A stretch of DNA of 64,000 bases from Desulfuromonadales bacterium (GCA_013349325.1 DUZX01000001.1:62001-126000), one strand, 5' to 3'. Shown: positions 8,003-17,255, numbered from the stretch's first letter. Numbers and translations are program-made. The notes: generated by a model not told the origin, from the sequence alone.

Positions 8003-8878
8003 ATGAAGAAATGGTGTGAAATAAAATCGTGGTTGCACCAGCCTGTTATCATCCTGATGGCCGCATTTATCCTTATTTCAAATAGCTCAAACGCCCTCGC
8101 CGCCCGCCAGATACTCTGGGAAAGCCGCGATCAGTTCGTGGCGCTGGAACCGCAAGATCGGATACCATCTGAGCAAAAACTTCCCAACGCTCACCCCGCT
8201 GAAATTCCGGTTGAGACGTTGTCAGCTCAACTGGCATCTCTCACCGTGCGTACGGCCGAAACCAGGAAAATCACCCCGTTATTCACTGCTGCTGCAATCG
8301 AGCTGATTGCCGATAAACTGCAATTGGCGCTGAGCAAGGCAACACCCGAGCAGGATGTCACCTTTGCAGTCATCGGCCTGCACACGGCTCTGTACGGATT
8401 TGCCAAAAGCCCGAAAGTAACGACGGGTAGAATTTTTAGTCAGGGGGGCAAACTCAATCTGATCATCGGCCAGATGCAACAGGATGTTAACGAACGCGCT
8501 GACCGTCGTCTTGAACCCTTTGTTCCCGGAAGCCGCCTGCAGTCGGTGAGTGACGAATGGGCTCTGCAGCCACAACCGGAACAGGACTCTTTCAAGCTGC
8601 TGCGCAAGGACTGGGTTGCTTTTGGTGAAACCTGGAAAGTACCCGTCATTATTCCGCCGGTTGTCGCACAACCAACAGCAGTACCTGCTGCAGTACAACC
8701 GGTGACTGAAAAACAGCCTGTTCCGGCTACGAGTTCGACAACGGCACCTGTTACGAAGAGCAGCGAAGCGCAGCGTGTATCAGATCGTTTGACAACAATT
8801 AAAGAGCTGCAGGAAAAAGGGCTGATAACCATTGAAGAATACCGGGATAAACGCCGGGAAATACTGAACGGGCTGTGA
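8003..8878 (+). CDS. Secreted protein of unknown function with C-terminal SHOCT-like domain
   Basis: A 291-residue protein starting after a GGAGGA site. An N-terminal hydrophobic segment (about 14-33) ending at ALAA looks like a signal peptide, though it follows an unusually long polar start. The middle (about 35-215) is helical and not recognised. Residues about 215-250 are rich in proline, alanine and threonine, like a linker. The last 40 residues, with IKELQEKGLITIEEYRDKRR, match the SHOCT pattern, a short helical module often found at protein ends. Function is unknown. It is followed within three bases by the small gene at 8881 and probably shares its transcript. Confidence 0.7.
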   Translation: MKKWCEIKSWLHQPVIILMAAFILISNSSNALAARQILWESRDQFVALEPQDRIPSEQKLPNAHPAEIPVETLSAQLASLTVRTAETRKITPLFTAAAIELIADKLQLALSKATPEQDVTFAVIGLHTALYGFAKSPKVTTGRIFSQGGKLNLIIGQMQQDVNERADRRLEPFVPGSRLQSVSDEWALQPQPEQDSFKLLRKDWVAFGETWKVPVIIPPVVAQPTAVPAAVQPVTEKQPVPATSSTTAPVTKSSEAQRVSDRLTTIKELQEKGLITIEEYRDKRREILNGL

Positions 8879-8880
8879 TC

Positions 8881-9093
8881 ATGCAAAAAAAGAGTGCACT
8901 AAAAAAACAAAAAAGGGTAAAACGATCATCAAAATCCAAGGCGCCGACAGCACTCTCCGTTGTCTCGTTGCGTATCTCTGATGAAGAAAAGAGTCGCATC
9001 GAAGAAATCATGCGCCGAAATAACATTACGCGCTACGCCGATGTGCTGCGCGAAGCGATCAAGATGGTTATCGTTCCGCAACAGGCGGCGTGA
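8881..9093 (+). CDS. Small ribbon-helix-helix-like protein
   Basis: A 70-residue basic protein. After a lysine-rich start (about 1-25) comes SVVSLRISDEEKSRIEEIMRR and a helix, ITRYADVLREAIKM. This strand-helix-helix order resembles CopG/Arc-type DNA-binding antitoxins and repressors. The ATG at 8881 is preferred to the GTG at 8875, which overlaps the previous stop. No toxin gene is adjacent. DNA binding is inferred from pattern only. Confidence 0.6.
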   Translation: MQKKSALKKQKRVKRSSKSKAPTALSVVSLRISDEEKSRIEEIMRRNNITRYADVLREAIKMVIVPQQAA

Positions 9094-9130
9094 GACGGCT
9101 TGTCACTTCGTAAAAATACTTTTCAGCCTC

Positions 9131-9195
9131 GGGATTACTCAGGATTTTAAGGCCACAAGCTTTAATCCTGAGAAATCCTGAAGTAATCCTGAAGC
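9131..9195. repeat. Short inverted and direct repeats, family R5
   Basis: CTCAGGATT pairs with AATCCTGAG about 16 bases later, and AATCCTGA then occurs twice more with 11-base spacing. The block lies in the 123-base gap before the radical SAM/SPASM gene and looks like a decayed interspersed palindrome. Confidence 0.5.
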
Positions 9196-9216
9196 TTAAA
9201 AAGGTGTTAGAGAACC

Positions 9217-10554
9217 ATGAGCACCAATAACCAAAATAGTTCCAATCACATTACCGCCCGGTCTGCCGCAGTGCGCCCCTATCCCACCAAACTGTTTGTC
9301 GAAACCAGCAGTCGCTGCAATCTGAACTGTGCCATGTGCGTCAAGCAGCACCAGGCGAGCCACATCATTGACGGCGACTTGTCGCCGGAGGTGTTTATGG
9401 CACTGCTGCCCGCACTGCCGACACTGGAGTCACTGATTCTGAATGGCGTCGGAGAACCGCTTCTGAATCCGCATATGGAAACGTTTATCCGGACAGCAAA
9501 AGAGCTGATGCCACCCCACGGGTGGATCGGCTTTCAGACAAACGGTCTCCTCATGACTGAGCAGCGCGCTGTAACACTTGTAAAGGCCGGCCTTGACCGG
9601 GTATGCGTTTCTGTTGATGCTATTGTGCCGGAGACCTTTACGGCCGTGCGGGAGGGGGGCTCCGTTGAAGGAGTTGAACGAGCGCTTGCAGCGCTGGTGC
9701 AGGCCAGAAGCCAGTGTGAGCGTCCGGATGTGAGAATCGGTATAGAATTCGTTGCCATGCGCAGCACTATCACACAGCTGCCGGGCACCCTTGAATGGGC
9801 ATCCCGACGCGGCGTGGACTTTGCCATCGTCACGCATATGCTGCCGTACGATCAAAAAAATGCCGATGAAGCACTCTATTCGACAATTTCAGACAAGGCG
9901 TACGAAATTTTCCGTACCTGGCTCGAAAAGGCAACTCAGGCCGGACTTGACCTGAACGACTATATCGCCACACTGAAAAAATACACCCGAACTCCGGAAG
10001 AGCTGGCCGTTGTGGCAATGATCAAAGCCATGAAGACAGAGGCGGCCGAGCAGAACGTCATGCTGGACGTTCTCAAACTGATCCAGCACGACCGGATGCA
10101 GTCAGATCATATCAGGGAGATTTTTGAGGAGGCTCAAGAAGTCGCCGCCCGGACCGGGCTGGAACTGCGCCTGCCGGAGATTGCCCTTAAAGAGCATCGC
10201 TCCTGCAGCTTTGTTGAGGAAGGGAGCGCCTTTGTTTCCTGGAACGGCGATATTTCGCCCTGTTATTTTCTCTGGCATAGCTATGAATGCTTTGCCAGCG
10301 GTTGGCAGCAGCAGGTTAAGCCGACAACATTCGGCAATCTGGCCGACAACGATATACGAGAGATCTGGAATAGTCCGCAATTTATCGAGTTTCGCCGCAA
10401 CGTTCTGGACTATGATTATCCCTCCTGCGCCAGTTGCGGCCTCGCCCCCTGCGATTACGTCCAAACCGATCAGTTTGAACAGGATTGCCACGTCAGAACG
10501 GTCCCCTGCGGCGCCTGCCTCTGGTGCACCGGCGTATTTCAATGCTTGCGGTGA
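9217..10554 (+). CDS. Radical SAM/SPASM protein, putative maturase
   Basis: A 445-residue radical SAM enzyme with CxxxCxxC at C34, C38 and C41 (RCNLNCAMC), then LNGVGEPLLNPH and QTNGLLMT. The C-terminal region (from about 330) is cysteine-rich: SCSFVEEG, SPCYFLW, SCASCGLAPC, and a final PCGACLWC, fitting a SPASM domain that holds further iron-sulphur clusters. The closest family I recall is the Geobacter-type putative metalloenzyme maturase, which modifies or matures another protein. A LarA-like gene is encoded convergently ten bases beyond it. The substrate protein is not identified; the small neighbours at 8003-9093 are possible but unproven. Confidence 0.85.
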   Translation: MSTNNQNSSNHITARSAAVRPYPTKLFVETSSRCNLNCAMCVKQHQASHIIDGDLSPEVFMALLPALPTLESLILNGVGEPLLNPHMETFIRTAKELMPPHGWIGFQTNGLLMTEQRAVTLVKAGLDRVCVSVDAIVPETFTAVREGGSVEGVERALAALVQARSQCERPDVRIGIEFVAMRSTITQLPGTLEWASRRGVDFAIVTHMLPYDQKNADEALYSTISDKAYEIFRTWLEKATQAGLDLNDYIATLKKYTRTPEELAVVAMIKAMKTEAAEQNVMLDVLKLIQHDRMQSDHIREIFEEAQEVAARTGLELRLPEIALKEHRSCSFVEEGSAFVSWNGDISPCYFLWHSYECFASGWQQQVKPTTFGNLADNDIREIWNSPQFIEFRRNVLDYDYPSCASCGLAPCDYVQTDQFEQDCHVRTVPCGACLWCTGVFQCLR

Positions 10555-10564
10555 GTGCCGGTCA

Positions 10565-11872
10565 TTATTTCACTGGCGTCGGAAGTACACTTCCCGCCTC
10601 CGGCATCAGATAACAGCGCCACCTCTCCGGTAGCGTTTCTTGAGCCAGATCCATCGCCTGATCGAGTGACTGCGCCGGAACCATCCCCATCTGTTCGACC
10701 TGCTGATCCGGGAATTGTGACACCAGAATAATCCGGAAGCGTTGCGCCTTTTGCAGCAGCGAGTAGGCGGTCTGGCCATTGATCTCGTAGCGGGCACGCA
10801 GCGCCGCCTCAAACTCCTGCAGCGACCTGTACCGAAACCAGCTGAAGAAACTGCCATTGCCGAAACCGTCGCGACACTCCGCCAGCAGGATCATGACACC
10901 GCCATCTTTGATCGCCTGTGAAGCGTACTCCATCGATTTGTGAGCCTGAATCAGATTGATATCCTTGGGGTAGCCACCGCAGGAAGCGATCACCAGATCC
11001 GCTTTCTCCACCAGCGGCCAGGCAAACTGCTCACGATAATAGTCGCAGCCGGCCTCGTGCGCCCCACGCCACGGGCCGGCAAAAGCGGCCATAATGCGCT
11101 TGTCAGCCGACAGCACCGTATTCAGTATAAATGCCGGCTTGGCCAGAGCGCAGGCTTCCAGCATGGCCTGATGAACCGGATTCCCTTCCAGATTGGCGGT
11201 GACCGCCAACCGGTTTTTTCCGTTCCCCTCCCCCGGATTTAATACGGCAAAATGGCTGGCCAGACAGGACTGACGACTGGCGATGCCAGGCAGGACGCTC
11301 TTGCGCCCACCGCTGAAACCGGCAAAGTAATGAAAGCCGATCGTACCGGTCAGAATCAGATGATCGGCTTCAACAGCACGGCGATTGATACTGACCGCAA
11401 TGCCGTTGGAGGTCGTGCCGATCTGTGTCAGGCCATCGGCATCATCACAGTCATGATCGATAACGCGAATTCGACCGAACAGTGATCCCGCGATTTTCTG
11501 ATGCTCATGTTCCGTCTGTGTGCGGTGGATACCGAGTGCGATCAGAATCTCGATGTCACCATCAGGGATTCCCTGGCGATTGAGACGTTCGACCAGCAGC
11601 GGCAGATAGATTTCACTGCCGGTATAGCGGGTGATGTCAGAGGTGACGATAACGATTTTGTCGCCAGGCGCACAGCGGGAGATCTCTGCATTGCAGACAT
11701 CAAGCGCCCGGCAGATAATTTCTTCAGGCGTGTCCGAGGGGGGAGCAAGGAATGGGAGTAGTGCTCCCGCCAGATGTTCGGGCGGGAGCTGGAGGTCACA
11801 GACGGTTGAACCGTATTTCAACTGCACGGGATTGTGTTCGTTAGATCCAGGCATCTCCGCCGTCATATTCAT
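10565..11872 (-). CDS. LarA-like nickel-dependent racemase family protein
   Basis: A 435-residue protein of the LarA (DUF2088) family, with the N-terminal LKYGSTVCDLQLP strand, IVTSDITRYTGSEIYLP, and the signature region GFHYFAGFSGGRKSVLPGI that includes the lysine to which the nickel-pincer cofactor binds in LarA, followed by ASHFAVLNPGEGNGKN. Known members racemise lactate or epimerise other 2-hydroxyacids. The cofactor-making genes larB, larC and larE are not in this window, so the function is a family-level call. The start overlaps the end of the YtxH gene by up to 32 bases; ATGs at 11872, 11866 and 11854 are all possible. Confidence 0.85.
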   Translation of the reverse strand: MNMTAEMPGSNEHNPVQLKYGSTVCDLQLPPEHLAGALLPFLAPPSDTPEEIICRALDVCNAEISRCAPGDKIVIVTSDITRYTGSEIYLPLLVERLNRQGIPDGDIEILIALGIHRTQTEHEHQKIAGSLFGRIRVIDHDCDDADGLTQIGTTSNGIAVSINRRAVEADHLILTGTIGFHYFAGFSGGRKSVLPGIASRQSCLASHFAVLNPGEGNGKNRLAVTANLEGNPVHQAMLEACALAKPAFILNTVLSADKRIMAAFAGPWRGAHEAGCDYYREQFAWPLVEKADLVIASCGGYPKDINLIQAHKSMEYASQAIKDGGVMILLAECRDGFGNGSFFSWFRYRSLQEFEAALRARYEINGQTAYSLLQKAQRFRIILVSQFPDQQVEQMGMVPAQSLDQAMDLAQETLPERWRCYLMPEAGSVLPTPVK

Positions 11873-12086
11873 AGTTGCCGCCTTTCGTCCGGGTAGAAAC
11901 CTTGAACCTGGCTTCGCGGGCCAGATGCTTTACCTTGCCGCTGGCAGATTCTCTAAGGCCGGATATTTTTTCACGCACTTCGCGACCCGGTGCCGGAGCC
12001 AGGAGGAGAGCGGCGACGGTGCCGATTACGGCACCGGAAACAAAGGCAATCACGGCAGCTGTAGCATTATCGTTGTTGGTGGACAT
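11841..12086 (-). CDS. YtxH-domain protein
   Basis: An 81-residue protein with one glycine/alanine-rich membrane segment (about 9-31, ending LLLAPAPGREVREK) followed by a basic helical tail. This is the YtxH pattern: a membrane helix, the APxxGxE turn and an amphipathic tail. The ATG at 12086 is chosen because AGGAG lies ten bases upstream; earlier in-frame codons lack such a site. YtxH proteins are general stress-associated, with no defined activity. Its 3' end overlaps the LarA start. Confidence 0.8.
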   Translation of the reverse strand: MSTNNDNATAAVIAFVSGAVIGTVAALLLAPAPGREVREKISGLRESASGKVKHLAREARFKVSTRTKGGNYEYDGGDAWI

Positions 12087-12170
12087 GGCTGACTCCTTGT
12101 ATACGTATGGCATGAGATCATACAGACAGGCTGTCTTTCTAGCACAGCGGTCGAACGGAATCAAAGAAAA

Positions 12171-15146
12171 TCAGAGTACCCGCGCCAGATGCCGCCGGAT
12201 CATATCCTCGAAATCGGCATCACGATTACTGCTGTAGACCAGCGATGAACCGATTTCTGCGGCCAGGATCGCGCAAAGGTATTTGATCGGCAATAAACCG
12301 ATCCGTCGGCGATAGGCCGCTGTATCCTGAATCACCTGCGGAAGATGCTTCAGAACCGCCTGTCGGAAGGGTGGCTGCAGGCAGAGTTCCGATCTGGTTA
12401 CAAAGAAATCAAACAGCCGTGAGTAAAAGGTATTGATATTCTGGCTGATCGTTTCAGAAACCTCACTGTAGAGCAGCGTGCCGCCGGATTCTACCCGCCG
12501 ACGCAGGATCAACCTGGCTTCGTCGGCTGCCCGCTTTTTGAGAATCGTCAGCACGTCATTGGCGTAGCGCTCTTTCTGCTCCAGAAACTCGCGCTCAGAC
12601 AGCAGCAGATTGGCGATAATTTCGTAGGAGGAAGAAATAACTCCGCATTTGTTGGCCGATGCGTCGCGCATCAGCGCAACACCGCTCTTTTGCAGATTAA
12701 TTCTGGCTTCCGGGGTAATGAAAGAGTTGGCGCCTTCAATAATAATCCGCGAGCTGGGTTTGCCGTTTTGATCCAGGAATTTACGCCAGTTTTGGGCGTC
12801 AATCGATTCGGGGCGACCGCCGGCCGGTATAAAAAGGTCCGCCGACACGCTAAAGACCAGACTATCGTACTCACGGTGGAAGTCATCAATATCCAGCCAC
12901 TCCTCGGTGAGACCGGAAACTGAGCGGCTTACGCGGCGATGAGTCTCTTTCAGCCCTTCCAGGCGCCGCCCGGTACGGTACAGAATGAAGCCCCCCTCCC
13001 CCAGCGCATCGGTATCAAAAGCATCCAGATCATGCGCCAGCACCAGACAGCTCAGCGCATCGCGATTGATTCCGCTCGGGTCATAGAGCGCAGCCGTACC
13101 ATCCAGAATCAGACGCACCCGCAGCCCGGGACAGCATTCCAACATGATGCGCAGACTGTTGCCGGCCACGTCGCCGTTGGGTCCGCCGGTCATCTTCATC
13201 GAAAAAGTGTCCGTGTGGATGTCGATTCCGGCAACTTCAGCCATGGTTATTTCGGCAAATGTCACTACACCGGTCGAGGTAACGCCATACTCCTTGTGGT
13301 TGATGCCGAAGCGCTTGCTGGACATGATGCCGACACCCAGAATATAGCCACGTCGTTTTGAAAGCGCGGCAATCGCCTCGACCATACCATCATGCATGTT
13401 CTCGTCAGGCCCGATCTCGATCGGCTCATCATCCCCGTAGAAATCCACCACGCGCGGATCTTTGACACGCCCCTTTTCGGTCACAAAGATATCCAGAAAA
13501 GCATTGATAACCGCGTACTGCAGCTTGTAGAGCCGACAGTTTTCGGCTTCGCTGCCGACCTGATCAAGATCGGAGGCATCCAGCACCAGCACCAGCTTTG
13601 AACCGCCTTCGTAGATATCCTTGTTCTTCAGATGCTGCGTGTAGGCCAAAACGTAGACCTCGCGGAAGAGTGTATTTGCAGAGGTAATATAATCATCGGC
13701 GCTGCGGGCGATGACGGTGCGCCACCCGCCACGGGCGATATCCGAAAAGCCGACATGATAGCCGGCCCCGAAACGACTGAAAAAGAAGGTCACCCGAAAG
13801 GGGAGCGCTTCCGGGAGATCTGCCGTAAACTCATCTCCCAAAAGCCGCAGATAGCCCGGATCAAGCCGGAAGGCCAGGGCCTGTTTTTCCACGACAAAGA
13901 AGTTGGTTTTGAGGGTATGCGTAACCAACAGCAGACCACACAGATAGACCGCCCGGCGGATATCATCAAGCCAGCGATGTCCGGTATTGTAGCCGGCCAC
14001 GGCCGCCTGTGCCTCAGCCAGCAGAACTGAATACTGCTGCTCCCGGTCGCCACGGTCAGGGTCAAAGCGGGTGCGGAACAGGCGGATCAACAGCTGGGCC
14101 ATTTCGGGATGGTCATAAAAGGCGCTCTGCACATCTTCCTGTCCGAAACGTTCCGGCTGTCCATGCGCCAGACTGGTGTGACAGAAAGCAATAAACGCAT
14201 TGACTAAGGCTGCATCTTCACCGGAAAGGCGTCCCGGCACCACATAGTCGCGATAGACGGCCGAGGTGGTCGCCAGAATCTGGGTCGTACAGAGTTCACG
14301 CTCCAGTCGGGCGGCCAGATCACCACCGGGCGATATATCCTGCCCCTGGCGGCTGATCACGAAAAAAGATCCCAGAAAATAGGGGTGGATACCGTTGGAT
14401 ATCGTCTGACAATAGGCCCGCCGGATACCGACGTCCAGGCGGTTAAAGACCTCCAGCAACTGTAGTAGAAACTCCCCCTGCGGAGGATTACCGACCGCCA
14501 GCAGCACCTGCGTCTCAGTACGCCCGTCCCGCTCGACCTGGATCATATCAAGAAACAGCCCTCCCGAGGCGTTGCCCCGTTCAAAGAGCCGGACCAGTGC
14601 GGCGATCCGCGACGGCGAAGACATACGCAGATAATTTTCATTATTCAGCCAGAGTATTTTCAGGAAACGATCCAGCCTGGTCAGATCGAATTCCGGGTAT
14701 GTGCAGCGCATGTCCTTGCGTACGGCGCGTACGAGTCCGACCGGGATATCAATCTGCCGCTTCAGGTCGATCTCATGATTCCGGCGCCGGTCAAATTCGA
14801 AACGCTGTATCTCCAGCTCATGCCTGCCCCCCGGCATATCAGCGTTAGAATGTGAAAACATGGCGTACGAAATCTCACGGTCCCCCAGTCGGCGCAAGGT
14901 TCCGTACAGAGAGCCGGGACGGTTATCACAGGCGATCACCATGCGCTTCTCCTGATCAGTCAGGATCAGATGGCGATTATGCTGAAGCCGTTCCATTTCA
15001 CGGGCCAGCATGGTCAGGGCGCCCTGTTCATCAGCCATAGCCTGAAAGAAAAAAGGGCTCATATGCTGCTGGAGCCAGGCGGCGTTCTGTTCAGCACTCG
15101 TTTGGGATTCACGGGCGCTTCGGCGGACAATAGCAGGCAGGTTCAT
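12171..15146 (-). CDS. Large NAD-dependent glutamate dehydrogenase
   Basis: A 991-residue enzyme of the large (about 115 kDa) glutamate dehydrogenase class. It has an N-terminal regulatory half and a catalytic half with GGWRTVIAR, the substrate-lysine region IYEGGSKLVLVLD, GPDENMHDGM, GINHKEYGVTSTGV, MTGGPNGDVAGN in the nucleotide-binding part, and EGANSFITPEAR. It would convert glutamate and NAD to 2-oxoglutarate, ammonium and NADH. I place the start at ATG 15146, which has GGGAGT upstream; the frame extends 21 codons further without a good site. The gene stands alone between YtxH and a divergent crotonase gene. Confidence 0.9.
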   Translation of the reverse strand: MNLPAIVRRSARESQTSAEQNAAWLQQHMSPFFFQAMADEQGALTMLAREMERLQHNRHLILTDQEKRMVIACDNRPGSLYGTLRRLGDREISYAMFSHSNADMPGGRHELEIQRFEFDRRRNHEIDLKRQIDIPVGLVRAVRKDMRCTYPEFDLTRLDRFLKILWLNNENYLRMSSPSRIAALVRLFERGNASGGLFLDMIQVERDGRTETQVLLAVGNPPQGEFLLQLLEVFNRLDVGIRRAYCQTISNGIHPYFLGSFFVISRQGQDISPGGDLAARLERELCTTQILATTSAVYRDYVVPGRLSGEDAALVNAFIAFCHTSLAHGQPERFGQEDVQSAFYDHPEMAQLLIRLFRTRFDPDRGDREQQYSVLLAEAQAAVAGYNTGHRWLDDIRRAVYLCGLLLVTHTLKTNFFVVEKQALAFRLDPGYLRLLGDEFTADLPEALPFRVTFFFSRFGAGYHVGFSDIARGGWRTVIARSADDYITSANTLFREVYVLAYTQHLKNKDIYEGGSKLVLVLDASDLDQVGSEAENCRLYKLQYAVINAFLDIFVTEKGRVKDPRVVDFYGDDEPIEIGPDENMHDGMVEAIAALSKRRGYILGVGIMSSKRFGINHKEYGVTSTGVVTFAEITMAEVAGIDIHTDTFSMKMTGGPNGDVAGNSLRIMLECCPGLRVRLILDGTAALYDPSGINRDALSCLVLAHDLDAFDTDALGEGGFILYRTGRRLEGLKETHRRVSRSVSGLTEEWLDIDDFHREYDSLVFSVSADLFIPAGGRPESIDAQNWRKFLDQNGKPSSRIIIEGANSFITPEARINLQKSGVALMRDASANKCGVISSSYEIIANLLLSEREFLEQKERYANDVLTILKKRAADEARLILRRRVESGGTLLYSEVSETISQNINTFYSRLFDFFVTRSELCLQPPFRQAVLKHLPQVIQDTAAYRRRIGLLPIKYLCAILAAEIGSSLVYSSNRDADFEDMIRRHLARVL

Positions 15147-15320
15147 GTGGGCACTCCCGGAGATAGGGTACAAGAGTGGCCAGTATAGCTTCAATTCTGA
15201 TTTCATCAAGGTGTTTTACTATAAGTAAAAACCTGCAAAAGCTTTTCTTGACCGTATACGGTTGAATTGATATAGTCGCCGCGCTCAATTTTTATTCCAC
15301 CTGTAAACAGGACGACCACC

Positions 15321-16088
15321 GTGCCGGAAACCTTTAGCACTCTTCAGATCAGTCCGGATGGCCTGGCCATTCTTTCGATCCCCGGTTCTCAGGGCGCTTC
15401 CGAGCGGCAACTGCTGGAGGCGATTCACAAACGGATAACTGCTCTGGCAGCCAGACACGACATTAACGCGATTATTCTTACCGCAGCTGAGCGCGAATTC
15501 TGCCGCTGCTCTCCGGTTAAGAGCGGCACACTTTATGACATGGCCGCCCTCTCCGGCTTCGGCCAGCAGGTCATGTTCAACCTGGAAAAATGTACCAAAC
15601 CATGTATCGCTGTTATTGAAGGGACCTGTGCCGGTATCGGACTGGAACTTGCTCTGGCCGCTGATTTTATCGTCGCATCCCAATCGGCATGTTTCGGTTT
15701 TCCGGCCATAGCCGAGGGACGCATCCCCTTTTGTGGAGGCAGCCAGAGATTGTCACGCCTGGTTGGCAAATCAAAGGCCAAGGAGATGATCTACAGCGGT
15801 GAGATGATATCTGCTGAAGAGGCCCACCGGATCGGCCTGATTAACCGCCTCTACCCGGTCGGTGAAGCACTGCCGCGCTCACAGGAACTTTTGCAACTGA
15901 TCTGCACGCGCAGCCCGAACGCTATTCGTGTCGGTGGTGAAGTCGTCAATGCCGGCTATGATATAGATCTGCAGACCGCTTGCCTGCTGGAACGGGATGC
16001 TTTTGCGCTCTGTTTTTCAAGCTTTGATCAGCATGAAGGCATGCAGGCTTTTCTCGACAAACGCCCGCCGCAGTTCAAGGGGGAATAA
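15321..16088 (+). CDS. Crotonase-family (enoyl-CoA hydratase/isomerase) protein, first copy
   Basis: A 255-residue crotonase-fold protein. The oxyanion-hole region IEGTCAGIGLELALAADF is present, and the C-terminal LLERDAFALCF...EGMQAF...KRPPQFKG is typical of complete hydratases. The first catalytic glutamate position (usually in GxPE) reads FPAIAEG, while the second, after the VGK motif (KEMIY), is kept. It starts at GTG with AGGA upstream. The stop overlaps the start of the adenosyltransferase gene (TAATG). With the B12-dependent mutase subunit downstream, a role in branched or dicarboxylic acyl-CoA metabolism is likely; the exact reaction is open. Confidence 0.85.
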   Translation: MPETFSTLQISPDGLAILSIPGSQGASERQLLEAIHKRITALAARHDINAIILTAAEREFCRCSPVKSGTLYDMAALSGFGQQVMFNLEKCTKPCIAVIEGTCAGIGLELALAADFIVASQSACFGFPAIAEGRIPFCGGSQRLSRLVGKSKAKEMIYSGEMISAEEAHRIGLINRLYPVGEALPRSQELLQLICTRSPNAIRVGGEVVNAGYDIDLQTACLLERDAFALCFSSFDQHEGMQAFLDKRPPQFKGE

Positions 16089-16615
16089 TGCCGCTGGAAC
16101 GGGGCTATATTCAGGTGTATACCGGCAACGGCAAAGGCAAGACAACGGCCTCGCTGGGACTTGCGTTGCGGGCAGTCGGACGGGGACTGCGGGTCTGCTT
16201 CTTTCAATTTATCAAAGGTGGTGGTCGCTACGGTGAACACCTGGCCGCCGAAAAGCTGGCGCCGCTCCTTACCATCATCCAGACCGGCCGTCCGGGATGG
16301 GTCAACACCAAAGACATCACTGAAGATCGACGCGTCGCGCAGGAAGCGCTGACACAAGCTCGGCAGCTTCTGACCTCCGGTGACTATGATCTTTTTATCT
16401 GCGATGAAATCAACGGAGCCGTCGGCTTTGGCCTGATTGATGTCGAGCAGGTACTGGAGCTGATCAGTGCAAAGCCGGCCCAGGTCGAACTGGTTCTGAC
16501 CGGTCGCAACGCGCATGAACAGGTGATAGCAGCCGCTGATCTGGTGACAGAGATGCGTGATATCAAGCATTACTATGCGGCAGGAGTTCCGGCGCGTACC
16601 GGCATCGAGATGTAG
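16088..16615 (+). CDS. cobO: Cob(I)alamin adenosyltransferase, CobO/BtuR type
   Basis: A 175-residue protein with an N-terminal P-loop GNGKGKTT (residues 13-20) in the context GYIQVYTGNGKGKTTASLGL, then FFQFIKGG, LFICDEIN and ELVLTGRNAHE, which together define the CobO/BtuR family. It transfers adenosyl from ATP to the cobalt of cobalamin or its precursor, making the coenzyme form. It overlaps the preceding crotonase stop and lies just before a B12-binding mutase subunit, which would use the product. It is the local-supply type of arrangement; no other cobalamin synthesis gene is in the window. Confidence 0.93.
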   Translation: MPLERGYIQVYTGNGKGKTTASLGLALRAVGRGLRVCFFQFIKGGGRYGEHLAAEKLAPLLTIIQTGRPGWVNTKDITEDRRVAQEALTQARQLLTSGDYDLFICDEINGAVGFGLIDVEQVLELISAKPAQVELVLTGRNAHEQVIAAADLVTEMRDIKHYYAAGVPARTGIEM

Positions 16616-16628
16616 AGCAGACACATCC

Positions 16629-16692
16629 ACCACAGAGCCACTGAGATCACAGAGAACTTGAATTTTCTCCGTGCCCTCTGTGACTCTGTGGT
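16629..16692. repeat. Palindromic interspersed repeat, family R3 copy a
   Basis: ACCACAGAGCCACTGAGATC at the left and CTCTGTGACTCTGTGGT at the right can pair. A second copy is at 52066-52126. It fills the gap between cobO and the B12-binding subunit. Confidence 0.75.
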
Positions 16693-16764
16693 AAGACTTT
16701 AGAATATTTTATGCTGCAAATACGGTATCTTTTTAACTACCTGATTTAAAGGAGGGTGTACATC

Positions 16765-17169
16765 ATGGCTGAAAGAACATTACGCGTACTTGTCGGAAAA
16801 CCGGGGCTGGATGGCCACGACCGGGGAGCCAAGATCATTGCCCGCGCCTTTCGCGACGCCGGCTTCGAAGTCATCTATACCGGCCTGCACCAGACGCCTG
16901 ACCAGATTGTCGCTGCAGCCATCCAGGAAGATGTTGACTGCGTCGGCCTCTCTATCCTGTCCGGCGCCCATAACACCCTGCTCCCCCGCATCACTGCGCT
17001 TCTGAAAGAGAAGGGCGCTGAAGATATCATGGTCTTCGGCGGCGGCGTCATTCCCGAAGATGATATTCCGGCTCTGAAAGCAACCGGTATCAGCGAAATT
17101 TTTACTCCCGGCACCTCGACCGAAAACATCGTCACGTGGGTCCAGACCAACGTTAAGCCACGAGCCTGA
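16765..17169 (+). CDS. B12-binding subunit of a methylmalonyl-CoA-mutase-type enzyme
   Basis: A 134-residue stand-alone cobalamin-binding domain. It has the base-off/His-on motif DxHxxG (D16, H18, G21 in GLDGHDRG), the second motif LSILSG and the third FGGGVIP. Length and sequence match the small or C-terminal subunit of methylmalonyl-CoA mutase and relatives. It needs a separate catalytic large subunit, which is not in this window. The ATG at 16765 follows a strong GGAGGG; the frame's earlier GTG at 16756 is inside that site. Neighbours (cobO upstream, a crotonase on each side) fit an acyl-CoA carbon-skeleton rearrangement pathway. Confidence 0.9.
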   Translation: MAERTLRVLVGKPGLDGHDRGAKIIARAFRDAGFEVIYTGLHQTPDQIVAAAIQEDVDCVGLSILSGAHNTLLPRITALLKEKGAEDIMVFGGGVIPEDDIPALKATGISEIFTPGTSTENIVTWVQTNVKPRA

Positions 17170-17176
17170 CGGCGAA

Positions 17177-17245
17177 GGAGTCAGAATTCAGAATGCAGGA
17201 GTCAGTTTTGTAGTTTGGCTCTTGATCCTGAATTCCGACTCCTGC
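17177..17245. repeat. Palindromic interspersed repeat, family R4
   Basis: AGGAGTCAGAATTCAG on the left is matched by CTGAATTCCGACTCCT on the right, with a second internal AGGAGTCAG. The element fills the gap before the second crotonase and leaves that gene without a clear ribosome-binding site. Confidence 0.65.
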
Positions 17246-17255
17246 CTCTCCTGCC

